Assembly: GCA_045580005.1 (NCBI GenBank)
Contig: JAZNMZ010000061.1
Span: 6,804 to 70,803 of the forward strand
Reading direction: 5' to 3'
DNA length: 64,000 nt
Origin: UMGS1052 sp045580005
GTDB taxonomy: Bacteria; Bacillota; Clostridia; Oscillospirales; CAG-382
Shown here: positions 52,281-59,382 of the stretch, one piece after another
How positions within the stretch are numbered: the first letter of the stretch is position 1
How the letters are laid out: every line of letters starts with the position of its first letter
The notes under the pieces: generated by a model
What the model saw: the letters and a program-made list of their open reading frames with translations, nothing else
Database searches by the model: none
What the model was told of the DNA's origin: nothing
Translations under genes and position numbers: made by a program

Positions 52281-52309
52281 TTGACAAACCAATAAAAGCG
52301 TTGTATAAT
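52281..52309 (+). promoter_or_regulatory. Strong promoter before the leader RNA and HTH gene
   Basis: TTGACA (52281-52286) and TATAAT (52304-52309) are spaced 17 nt. An inverted repeat, AATACTC...GAGTATT, lies upstream (about 52,205-52,252) and could be an operator. From 51,900 to this promoter I see no gene. Confidence 0.85.
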
Positions 52310-52370
52310 ATTAGCATAGAAACAATCAAAAGCCAAAGGTGTGTTCGATAAAGGAAAGGGGCGTGATTTC

Positions 52371-52454
52371 ATGAAGGGCGATGATTTGATTAACATCGCG
52401 AAGTTTGTAGAGATCTCTTCTATTGGGAAGAAAGAGAATAATAAAGAACTTTGA
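52371..52454 (+). CDS. 27-codon leader ORF
   Basis: An ATG preceded by GGAAAGGGGCG opens a 27-residue frame reading MKGDDLINIAKFVEISSIGK and ending KENNKEL. It lies between a strong promoter and a structured RNA region. It does not contain runs of a regulatory amino acid, so it may be a sensor of translation rate rather than of a specific amino acid, or a tiny protein in its own right. Confidence 0.5.
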   Translation: MKGDDLINIAKFVEISSIGKKENNKEL

Positions 52455-52455
52455 C

Positions 52456-52601
52456 ACCCTCACAATCCCAAATTCAAAAATTGTTGGAGGGTAGCGTATA
52501 CATCTACCGTCGCGGCAGTGCTTATGCTGAGCCTCAACGGACGGTATTATAATGATGTAGATGCTTAAAAGGCTATATGCGCCTCCATATTAAGAATGGA
52601 G
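52456..52601 (+). ncRNA. Structured leader with ribosome-site-masking hairpin
   Basis: ACCCTCACAAT (52456-52466) pairs with ATTGTTGGAGGGT (52480-52492). CATCT (52501-52505) pairs with AGATG (52559-52563), enclosing ACCGTC (52506-52511) with GACGGT (52540-52545). Finally CTCCAT (52583-52588) pairs with ATGGAG (52596-52601), which contains the GGAG ribosome site of the gene starting at 52608. Translation of that gene should therefore need the last hairpin to open. Confidence 0.6.
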
Positions 52602-52607
52602 TATAAT

Positions 52608-53306
52608 ATGAATAACAATCAGCAGCAAAATAAGGAAATAGATATTGGCTTCGATCAAGAGCAACTCGCCTATTTGGTTCGTAAATGCGTTGGCGAATTT
52701 TCTATAGGTGATTACTCGAGATTGAGCGGCGTTTCAAGATCGTGGATATCAAAAAGCCTCGGAAAACGACTTGAAAGTACCCCTACACAGCGCATCTTGT
52801 CTTTGCTTTACCAGTCAAGTCAAGATCCGAATGTGAGGTTTGAAGAACTCCTTGAATGTTGCGGTAAGGCGCCGGACTTTGCGGCACTTGAACGTGCAAC
52901 AGCTAATAGCATTATCAAGATTCAAGCGAAAAAGAATCTTATTCTCGATGTTGGTATCTTTATTAACGCACTTAATGAGATGGATAAAATCGTTAATGAT
53001 TCGTTTGAATTAGCTTATCAATCCGATAAATATACTATTAAGACAGGGGATCATTCTTACTTGTGCTATAACGCCTTAATCTATGGGAATACAGATGATG
53101 AATATAAGAAAAGAAAGCTTTACGATACTGTAATGTTCTTACTTATGTTCGAGGCTACTAAAACTACAGATAATACTACGGAGATATTTGTTCTAATAGA
53201 CGATCAAGAGATCGCCAATAATGTACAGACAGCATTGAAGGCAACTTCCAAGCCGATCTCAATACTATTTACGGACAATTATCTATCGGCATCGAAATTC
53301 AATTAA
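52608..53306 (+). CDS. XRE-like HTH protein
   Basis: 232 residues from the ATG with GGAG 6 nt upstream; an in-frame ATG at 52596 lies inside the hairpin. The N-terminus contains a helix-turn-helix (FSIGDYSRLSGVSRSWISKSLGKRLESTPTQRILSLL), so it is likely DNA-binding. The remainder is a mixed alpha-beta domain (about 105-232) with no known motif. It is followed 45 nt later by a small gene and probably belongs to the regulatory region of the element. Confidence 0.7.
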   Translation: MNNNQQQNKEIDIGFDQEQLAYLVRKCVGEFSIGDYSRLSGVSRSWISKSLGKRLESTPTQRILSLLYQSSQDPNVRFEELLECCGKAPDFAALERATANSIIKIQAKKNLILDVGIFINALNEMDKIVNDSFELAYQSDKYTIKTGDHSYLCYNALIYGNTDDEYKKRKLYDTVMFLLMFEATKTTDNTTEIFVLIDDQEIANNVQTALKATSKPISILFTDNYLSASKFN

Positions 53307-53351
53307 ATAATTGAATATAAATATCAATATCAATAAAGGAGAACATTTGTT

Positions 53352-53741
53352 ATGTGCCAGCATGATAATTATGATCTCCCGGAGCAGCGACATCCCAGCA
53401 TGTTAGAAAATGCCCTTTACAATGATCCAAAACTTGAGGAAGCGAGAAAGGAATTTGCATTCTATTTGAAAAATGCAATCCGATGCGCAGAAAAGAGCGG
53501 TCGTTATAGTGAAATCTTGTTTAGAGAACTCACGGATGTGTTTGAAAAGAGTATATCTGTCGCTCAGGAAGGAATACTTGATTTCGTTACCAGTCCATAT
53601 TTTATTTGCTATATGCTTAAAACATGGCTTGAAGGAATTAAAGATGAGTTCCCTGCGGACGAATTTACAAGAATTATTAAGATGACCAATGATCTGATTG
53701 AAAAGGCAAAAGATAACGAAAATGCTGAACTTAACAAGTGA
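53352..53741 (+). CDS. Hypothetical helical protein
   Basis: 129 residues, preceded by AAAGGAG. The sequence is soluble and mostly helical (LEEARKEFAFYLKNAIRCAEKSG, then YFICYMLKTWLEGIKDEFP) with no recognised domain. It follows the XRE-like gene and could be its partner. A perfect 12-bp hairpin lies 35 nt beyond the stop codon. Confidence 0.6.
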   Translation: MCQHDNYDLPEQRHPSMLENALYNDPKLEEARKEFAFYLKNAIRCAEKSGRYSEILFRELTDVFEKSISVAQEGILDFVTSPYFICYMLKTWLEGIKDEFPADEFTRIIKMTNDLIEKAKDNENAELNK

Positions 53742-53775
53742 ATACATGTTCGATCTCGGGGGCAAAACTGCTGTA

Positions 53776-53804
53776 GCTCTGCAACTCTATAAGAGTTGCA
53801 GAGC
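53776..53804 (+). terminator. Perfect 12-bp hairpin
   Basis: GCTCTGCAACTC (53776-53787) and GAGTTGCAGAGC (53793-53804) surround a TATAA loop. A T-run is missing, so it may be a processing or pausing hairpin rather than an efficient terminator. Confidence 0.6.
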
Positions 53805-54041
53805 GGCGGGTATGAGGTTTTCGAGTTCGAGATTACATAAAAAAGAAGGCGGATAGCCTTTCAAGAAGAGAAGGAGGACTTTGGTAAAGAATCGAAAGAT
53901 GTTCTTACTCAAGAATATTATGAGTAAGTATTTGCGCATACATATATACTGTTCTGTTTAATTATTAAATTATCTTTTAAGCATCTAATGCAATATTGCG
54001 GGAAAGATTGCTGAAGGATGCGATCTTAAATTGGAGGTTCA

Positions 54042-54173
54042 ATGAATGGATACAAGGTCTTGCGTGTTCCGAATGGGCTATCGGTATACAGCGAACCGGC
54101 TATTGTTGTATCCGGTCGTGTCAAAGACGAAATAGTTGATAAATGGTCTTTGATCCTGACTGAACTCTGCTAA
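54042..54173 (+). CDS. Possible 43-residue small protein
   Basis: A frame of 43 codons opens 4 nt after GGAGG and reads MNGYKVLRVPNGLSVYSEPA in its first half. The end runs into the 16S-like segment (its stop lies within GCTAACTATG). Composition looks protein-like, with a beta-rich VYSEPAIVVSGRVKDEIV. Without homologues it cannot be told from chance. Confidence 0.35.
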   Translation: MNGYKVLRVPNGLSVYSEPAIVVSGRVKDEIVDKWSLILTELC

Positions 54174-54260
54174 CTATGTACTCGGATTTACAGGGAATAA
54201 AGAGTGCGTAGGCGGAATTAATAGTTGATGGATTTATATGGGATACAACCATATAAATTG
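54120..54260 (+). other. Degenerate 16S rRNA-like segment lacking the 530 loop
   Basis: The run CTGACTGAACTCTGCTAACT then ATGTAC corresponds to the 16S region just before the 530 loop. It jumps directly to 54183-54215, which matches the universal stretch CGGATTTACTGGGTGTAAAG followed by GGAGCGTAGGCGG at 28 of 33 positions. The roughly 37 bases between (CCAGCAGCCGCGGTAATAC and neighbours) are absent. Downstream GGGATACAACC sits where 16S has GGGCTCAACC, and the flanking helix is kept with different bases: ATTTATATGG (54232) with CCATATAAAT (to 54258). The alignment is from memory of 16S. Confidence 0.6.
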
Positions 54261-54356
54261 GTCGTAAAAAGCAATAATTTTCAGAAATTTACGAATGTAC
54301 TCATAGGTATCATGGGTATAGGATCGCAATAAACGCATTTCATTTATACAAGGATT

Positions 54357-54397
54357 GCGCCGAACAGTTTGAAGATAATCTTCGCATTGTTCGGCGC
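54357..54397. terminator. Hairpin before the convergent XRE gene
   Basis: GCGCCGAACA (54357-54366) and TGTTCGGCGC (54388-54397) form a perfect 10-bp stem with an inner GAAG-CTTC pairing, followed by GATTAATTAG. It separates the 16S-like region from the minus-strand XRE gene. Apart from the 16S-like segment and the doubtful 43-codon frame, 53,742-54,428 shows no gene. Confidence 0.75.
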
Positions 54398-54428
54398 GAT
54401 TAATTAGAAACAAGAAGAAGGATGTGAT

Positions 54429-54887
54429 TCATACATCCTTCTTCTTATTAGCTTGCATATGACAATATTCTGCAAAAGACTTGGCTTGTGCGAGGAGCTG
54501 ATCCAACTGATCGTCCGTCAGATTCAAAGAAGTAATCAAAACTGTCAATTGATTGATTATCTCTATTTGCTTTGCAGATGCGTCGGCAGAGGAGAGAGGG
54601 GATCCGGTATCGGTTAACGAATATCCCGAAAGCTCCAACAGCCCGTTAGGAGCAACACCCAAAACTTGAGCAAACTTAACAACCAAATCAGAATTGCTTA
54701 CTCTGCGATGACCCATCTCGATTTTGGTTATCTGTGTAGGGCTGCAACCTATTTTCTCGGCAAGCTCTACAACTGTCATTTCTTGAGAGCGGCGAAGTTC
54801 CCGAATACGGAGACCGAGGCGAGGATCAATATCCTTTCTTTTGATCTCATTACCGTTTTCATCATATAATTTGATTCGTTTAGGCAT
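54429..54887 (-). CDS. XRE-family transcriptional regulator
   Basis: 152 residues with AGGAG 8 nt before the ATG. The helix-turn-helix (about 27-85) reads LGLRIRELRRSQEMTVVELAEKIGCSPTQITKIEMGHRRVSNSDLVVKFAQVLGVAPNGLL, a textbook Cro/CI-type domain. A C-terminal helical part probably dimerises. The gene is transcribed away from the sigma-like gene, with a dyad operator in between. This is the usual position for the repressor that keeps an ICE quiescent. Confidence 0.92.
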   Translation of the reverse strand: MPKRIKLYDENGNEIKRKDIDPRLGLRIRELRRSQEMTVVELAEKIGCSPTQITKIEMGHRRVSNSDLVVKFAQVLGVAPNGLLELSGYSLTDTGSPLSSADASAKQIEIINQLTVLITSLNLTDDQLDQLLAQAKSFAEYCHMQANKKKDV

Positions 54888-54906
54888 GATGTTTTCTCCT
54901 TTTTAG

Positions 54907-54925
54907 ATAGTGAAAAAATCACTAT
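54907..54925. promoter_or_regulatory. Operator dyad for the XRE regulator
   Basis: ATAGTGA-AAAAA-TCACTAT is a perfect palindrome lying between the XRE start and its minus-strand promoter (TTGACT, 17 nt, TACAAT at about 54,933-54,961). It is well placed for autoregulation. Confidence 0.7.
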
Positions 54926-55012
54926 GGATATATTGTATCACAATTATAGTCAAAAGTCAATAGTATTATTCAAGAAAAATTACTTCTACGTACCAGAAAG
55001 TGCGAAAAAGTA

Positions 55013-55041
55013 TTGACAAATGCATTTTTTAATGATAAAAT
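55013..55041 (+). promoter_or_regulatory. Promoter of the sigma-like gene and its long leader
   Basis: TTGACA (55013-55018) and TAAAAT (55036-55041) are spaced 17 nt. Transcription would start about 310 nt before the ATG at 55359. Confidence 0.7.
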
Positions 55042-55047
55042 ATATAT

Positions 55048-55358
55048 GAGCAGCTTTAAGCTAATTGTCCTCTTTTGTGAGGAACAATTTTTTACCTTTG
55101 TTGATGACATAGAAGTCACGAAAGATGACAATCGACTTGGGCTGTAAATAAAATAATTTATGCCCGATTTAGCTATAAAGGCATGGATACTCATACGGCA
55201 ATAACTTGAGATAGTTATGTGAGTCCAAACAGAGTACCCTTTGTTTCTTATGCCTTAATTCGGGGATTGAGATCGGTGTGCATGTTTGAACCAAGCGCAT
55301 CGATCTTTGTTGTTGTGTGATATTCCTACCTTTTCGCTCGGGCGGAAAGGGAAAAATC
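55048..55358 (+). ncRNA. Long structured 5' leader before the sigma-like gene
   Basis: About 310 nt with several helices. ATTGT and CTC pair with GAG and ACAAT around a TTTTGT loop near 55,063-55,087. AAGGCAT (near 55,179) pairs with ATGCCTT (near 55,248), enclosing GGA-CTCA with TGAGTCC and ATAACT with AGTTAT (near 55,202-55,218). No sizeable ORF fills it. Its length and nested pairing suggest a regulatory RNA controlling the downstream gene. Confidence 0.5.
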
Positions 55359-56042
55359 ATGAAAAACGAAAACATCCGCAACCAAAACGAATTGACCCTC
55401 GAAGAACTCAAGAATATGCTCCCGAAAGTTGTGTGCGAGCGTGTTCCCAAAGCATCTGAGCTGATTAGATGTCAAAGCAATGTTATCGCATTAAAAAAAG
55501 TAAGAGATGTAACGCTGATAGTCTTTGAAAATGGCTTTGCTTTGTATGATGACGGCATTCATTGTACTGTCTTGATTCCCGCTCGCATCCACTATGCCTC
55601 TTACAAGTATTTCCTTGACGATGAGGAAAAGAAAGAAAAGATAAATCTTAATCCGATTCCGTGGGATTCGGCTCTTATCATGATAGGAGATGAGAGAGTA
55701 GAGCAGGGTAATATGGAAAGGTCGTTAGAGCATCTATGGCTCGATACCGACTTGATCGTGTATAAAGATGATATAGGCGATTCTGTTCAGATCCCTCTTG
55801 AATCCGATGATGACATTCCTTATCAATATATTCGCAAGGAAGAACAAGCAGAGGCGCATCGCATAATTTCGCTACTTTGTTCCGGTCTTACGGAGCTTCA
55901 AATGGAAGTCCTTTATCGACATCTTGTTGAGGAAATGTCGTTCAATGCCATCGCTGGTGAAATGCGTCAATCAAAGCAGAGCGTGTATAGGATTTTTCAT
56001 CGTGCTTTCGACAGAATTGAAAAAAATTCAAAAAAATTATAA
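55359..56042 (+). CDS. Sigma-70 region 4-like HTH protein
   Basis: 227 residues from the ATG preceded by GGAAAGGG. The N-terminal part is not recognised. The C-terminal 65 residues (AEAHRIISLLCSGLTELQMEVLYRHLVEEMSFNAIAGEMRQSKQSVYRIFHRAFDRI) match sigma region 4, the -35-recognising helix-turn-helix. No region 2 is visible, so it is more likely an activator with a sigma-type DNA-binding domain than a complete sigma factor. Such genes are frequent at this position in Firmicutes ICEs and may switch on transfer. It is followed by a long non-coding structured region. Confidence 0.75.
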   Translation: MKNENIRNQNELTLEELKNMLPKVVCERVPKASELIRCQSNVIALKKVRDVTLIVFENGFALYDDGIHCTVLIPARIHYASYKYFLDDEEKKEKINLNPIPWDSALIMIGDERVEQGNMERSLEHLWLDTDLIVYKDDIGDSVQIPLESDDDIPYQYIRKEEQAEAHRIISLLCSGLTELQMEVLYRHLVEEMSFNAIAGEMRQSKQSVYRIFHRAFDRIEKNSKKL

Positions 56043-56628
56043 AAAACTCCCCAAAAGGGGGTGACGAAAACGGGGTCTCGACCTATATAGATAGAGGCAA
56101 ATAAAAGGTCTCGAAAATAGGGCGGAAATCAACACGGAGAAGTTTGAGATTTTCTCAATTATCCCGTTGAGGTTTCCCTCACACGGAAAGTACGCCCTCC
56201 TTGGTCATTTGAAATTGAATACACATTTGTCAAGTACGTTACTCATATATGCCTCTGCGTAGGAGGGTTAGCCGTGAGATGGGTGCGCCACGAAACTTCC
56301 AAAGGAAGCGAGCGATAAAGCCTACATCAAATAAAATTTTGAAAGCAAGAAATTAGGGCGATGACATGTATGAGGGATAATGATACTTCTGTAGCTTTTA
56401 TGCGCAGTTGCCGGAGTACCCGGACAAGGGTGAGATTCCCATGAGGTCGATTTGCAACCGACCGCTTGACAATTTCCCATATCAATATATTATTGATCGC
56501 ATCAGGGGGACGAGGTCGAATATGGTGCGTAAAGGATTTCGGGGGTCAAAGGAACTTGCATGAGACATAGCAGGTACTCCCCGAACTCTCCTGATACATA
56601 AACAGACGGCAATAGATTTTGTCTGTAA
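56043..56628 (+). ncRNA. Large structured non-coding RNA candidate, about 590 nt
   Basis: No credible ORF spans this interval, but helices abound. CTCA (56178), CGG (56184) and CCCTCC (56195-56200) pair in nested order with GGAGGG (56262-56267), CCG (56272) and TGAG (56275). CTTCC-AAA-GGAAG lies at 56296-56308 and GGTCG-CGACC at 56445-56463. ATCAATA-TATTGAT lies at 56481-56497. A long-range GGAGTACC (56413-56420) pairs with GGTACTCC (56573-56580), and a final ACAGAC-GTCTGT (56602-56626) is followed by As. Size and density recall the ornate large RNAs of mobile elements; class unknown. Confidence 0.65.
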
Positions 56629-56653
56629 AAAATTAATTAAAGGAGAAATGGTC

Positions 56654-57070
56654 ATGACAAGAACAATTTATGAGATCTTGCGTAATTGCAAGGAAGGCGG
56701 AGAAATCATGTCGCTGGATGATTTCATGCTTTGCATTAAAACCGTTGGTCAGCATATCAAACGCGCGTGTGAGTTTCCTGATGGAAGCATAATGTCCAAG
56801 CAACACTTTAAGTTTGCGGACGAGTTGTGTTTCGCAATTGAAGATTGCTTTTCGGACAGAAGCAGTAATCTCGTTAAGTGGTTTCGCGGAATGCCCTGTG
56901 AGATAGGACATTCGCTTTCGGGTGAAACAATCAAGATCAAAGTTCGCGACGATATTGAAACGATTTACTTTTTCCTGCGCTACTGTATGCTGATAAATCT
57001 TCAGAAGCCGATAGAAAGAGAGGTTTTCAATCGTTTTGCTTCTTTGCTCTGTGCTTATGAGGACGACTGA
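56654..57070 (+). CDS. Hypothetical protein upstream of mazF-like toxin
   Basis: 138 residues from the ATG at 56654 (AAAGGAG 8 nt upstream); an ATG two codons earlier is too close to the ribosome site. Soluble and helical with conserved-looking Cys and Trp residues (KWFRGMPCEIGHSL). It has no known domain. It lies 23 nt before the MazF-like gene and so occupies the place of an antitoxin, but does not resemble MazE or a ribbon-helix-helix protein. Confidence 0.6.
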   Translation: MTRTIYEILRNCKEGGEIMSLDDFMLCIKTVGQHIKRACEFPDGSIMSKQHFKFADELCFAIEDCFSDRSSNLVKWFRGMPCEIGHSLSGETIKIKVRDDIETIYFFLRYCMLINLQKPIEREVFNRFASLLCAYEDD

Positions 57071-57093
57071 TATCAGCAAAAGGAGTATCGCTT

Positions 57094-57471
57094 ATGAGCC
57101 AATACAAGACGAAAAAGGACACCATATGCCGCGGCGATATATACATGGCTAACCTAAACCCGTATAAGGGATCGGAACAAGGCGGCAAACGTCCCGTTAT
57201 TGTGATTCAAAACGATGTCGGCAATAAACATAGTTCTACAGTAATTGTTGCCGCTGTAACAAGTAGATTTTTCAAGAAGCGAACAATGCCCACCCACGTA
57301 AGCGTTATATCGCCTGCATTAGAGAAAAACTCGCAGGTGCTTCTTGAACAGATCAGGACTATCGACAAATCCCGTCTTATTATAAAATTAGGGCGGGTTT
57401 CTGATGACGAAATGAAAGAGATAGAGCGAGCCTTAAAGATCAGCCTTGCTCTCGGTGGAGATGATGAGTGA
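57094..57471 (+). CDS. MazF/PemK-family endoribonuclease toxin
   Basis: 125 residues with the full MazF pattern: CRGDIYMANLNPYKGSEQGGKRPVIVIQNDVGNK near the start (loop and catalytic Arg), then STVIVAAVTSRFFKKRTMPTHV and SQVLLEQIRTIDKSRL (catalytic Thr/Ser region). MazF cleaves mRNA at short motifs. No standard antitoxin precedes it. Its stop overlaps the ParB-like start, so it may be expressed as part of a partition/maintenance operon. A copy of its 3' end lies at 46.4 kb. Confidence 0.92.
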   Translation: MSQYKTKKDTICRGDIYMANLNPYKGSEQGGKRPVIVIQNDVGNKHSSTVIVAAVTSRFFKKRTMPTHVSVISPALEKNSQVLLEQIRTIDKSRLIIKLGRVSDDEMKEIERALKISLALGGDDE

Positions 57472-58456
57472 TCTGCCCGTTCTTAAGATTGATTCGGAAT
57501 TTGAGTCGATAATACCGCCTCTTGATGAGGAAGAATTCAGGCAGCTGACAGATAATATTCTGCGTGACGGTGAGATATATCATCCTATTATTATATGGAA
57601 TGAGACCATCGTAGACGGACATCATCGGTATAAGATACTGAAAGCCAATCCGACTTTAAAATACCGTATCGAAGAAAAGGTGTTTTCAAATCGGTATGAT
57701 GCGATTTCATGGATCTGCCTCAATCAGCTTGGGCGAAGAAATCTTTCTCCCATACAAAAGATAGCGCTCATGGGGCGCAGGTACAATGCCGAAAAGGAAA
57801 GTCTCGAAGTAGGACACAGATTTTTGGGAAACCAATACACAAGTTTGCTATGCCCTCAAAATGAGGGCATAGCAGATGGTCACAACAAAACCGCTAAACG
57901 GATCGCCAAAGAAATGGGAGTGAGCCATGCAACTGTTCAAAGAGCCAAAGAATTTGTCGATGGTATGGAGGCTGCCGAGGAGGTTCTTCCCGGCATATCG
58001 AGAGAAATCATATCAGGTAAGATAAAGCCGACTCAAAAGGCAGTTGCCGATATCGCTCGCGCTCCTTCCGAGGAACGAAGGGAGCTTGTAGAACGCTTGC
58101 GATTCAAGGAGCAACTTTCTGATGAACAAAGGGAAGTGCGAAAGCAACAAAGGCTGTTAATACAAACCATATCCGGCGCGGATCACAGACATAACTCGGT
58201 CAAACGAGATCGCGTAAGTGTAGATAAAATGGTAGAGTCCCTCGCATATACGGTGGATATGATGATTTCCACTTGCGATATGTATTTTCGAGACTATCCC
58301 GAAATGATAAGTAATCCCGATTACTGTAAAAGAGTGATTGGGATCTTTCTTGAATTTAAAAACTATATTGAAAAAATAGAAAGGAACGACTATGAACAAT
58401 ACAAACCTCAAACTCAATTACGATCCGAAATACACGATGAGGATACTGATGAGTGA
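57464..58456 (+). CDS. ParB/Spo0J-like DNA-binding protein
   Basis: 330 residues; the ATG at 57464 is favoured because GGTGGAG lies just upstream, although 57461 and a TTG at 57446 are possible. The N-terminal ParB/sulfiredoxin domain reads IIPPLDEEEFRQLTDNILRDGEIYHPIIIWNETIVDGHHRYKI. A helix-turn-helix follows (NKTAKRIAKEMGVSHATVQRAKEFVDGM), then a charged coiled-coil tail. It could act in segregation or as a regulator of element genes. The next gene overlaps its end by about 65 nt. Confidence 0.85.
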   Translation: MSDLPVLKIDSEFESIIPPLDEEEFRQLTDNILRDGEIYHPIIIWNETIVDGHHRYKILKANPTLKYRIEEKVFSNRYDAISWICLNQLGRRNLSPIQKIALMGRRYNAEKESLEVGHRFLGNQYTSLLCPQNEGIADGHNKTAKRIAKEMGVSHATVQRAKEFVDGMEAAEEVLPGISREIISGKIKPTQKAVADIARAPSEERRELVERLRFKEQLSDEQREVRKQQRLLIQTISGADHRHNSVKRDRVSVDKMVESLAYTVDMMISTCDMYFRDYPEMISNPDYCKRVIGIFLEFKNYIEKIERNDYEQYKPQTQLRSEIHDEDTDE

Positions 58457-59189
58457 TGACCTTATTTTTGACAGAGAAGCATATCAAAGAGATAGTAACT
58501 ATACCAAAGTTGCAAAGATCGTGGCTGACTTCGATGAGTATGTTGCAAACGAGCCTAAAGTCAGCAAGAGAAACGGTAAGTTTTATGTCTTTGACGGACA
58601 GCATACTGTTTTGGCGCGTGAAACACTGGAAGGAAACAACTCTGTGCCGATCCTCTGTAAAGTATACGAAGATTTAACGATGTGTCATGAAGCAGAGCTT
58701 TTTGCGCGTCAGACAGGCGTTTCTTCTTTACCAACGCATGGGGAACGGCTAAGAGCCAATGTTCTTGCGGGAGATGATGAGTCCATTGATTTTTGCAGAG
58801 CTACCGAAAGGAGCGGGATTCAAGTAGAGCTTACGGGAAAGAGATACGAATGGCATCTTTCGTGCATCGGAACTGCTATGGCTATGTATCGCCGTCTAGG
58901 CGCAGAATTGTACACAGATGCGCTAAACATAATCGCAGATTCATGGAAAGGGGAAAAGGATTCATTACGATATGAGATTATCAGGGCTGTTTGCGAATTT
59001 GTACGGCTTTATAAAGGTGAATACAACAGAATGCGCCTCGTCGCTAAACTCTCCCTCACAGACCCTAAAAGCATATGCGATAATATTGCAATAGATCTTA
59101 TTCGTCCGCGTAACAAGAAGTATGTTTATCAAATCTATAAAATATATAGCGGAAGCGGAAAAAGATATAAGTTGCCATTGAAGTTTTAG
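58392..59189 (+). CDS. ParB-like / DUF6551-type protein
   Basis: 265 residues. The first 100 residues have a degenerate ParB-type fold: DREAYQRDSNYTKVAKIVADFDEYVANEPKVSKRNGKFYVFDGQHTVLA, with the GQH-T variant of the usual GxxR box. The rest is helical. It overlaps the preceding ParB-like gene by 65 nt with an ATG preceded by GAAAGGAACG, so translation is probably coupled. ParB-fold proteins with this GQH motif bind nucleotides or act as nucleases in mobile elements; the role here is unknown. Confidence 0.72.
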   Translation: MNNTNLKLNYDPKYTMRILMSDDLIFDREAYQRDSNYTKVAKIVADFDEYVANEPKVSKRNGKFYVFDGQHTVLARETLEGNNSVPILCKVYEDLTMCHEAELFARQTGVSSLPTHGERLRANVLAGDDESIDFCRATERSGIQVELTGKRYEWHLSCIGTAMAMYRRLGAELYTDALNIIADSWKGEKDSLRYEIIRAVCEFVRLYKGEYNRMRLVAKLSLTDPKSICDNIAIDLIRPRNKKYVYQIYKIYSGSGKRYKLPLKF

Positions 59190-59311
59190 CAACAGAGTAT
59201 CGTATGGCAAAGAAACACCACCGAAAATCTGTCTTGACCGGCAGGACCTGACGGTGGTGTTGTACATAGCCGAAAAACTTGAACAATTACCAAGTTTTTT
59301 CGAAAAAGCTA

Positions 59312-59340
59312 TTGCAATTATTCAAAATATATGGTATAAT
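59312..59340 (+). promoter_or_regulatory. Promoter for the AAA ATPase gene
   Basis: TTGCAA (59312-59317) and TATAAT (59335-59340) are spaced 17 nt with an extended -10 TGG. The gene has its own TTGGAGG ribosome site, so it is an independent unit. Confidence 0.8.
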
Positions 59341-59382
59341 TACTTCGTAAAAAGCGAACTAATAATTATATTGGAGGTAATT

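Noticed and set aside
55359..56042. Complete sigma-70 factor
   Set aside because: Only a region 4-like helix-turn-helix is visible; no region 2 motif is found in the first 150 residues.
56043..56628. Group I or group II intron
   Set aside because: No reverse transcriptase or homing endonuclease, no recognisable domain V hairpin near the 3' end, and no interrupted host gene.
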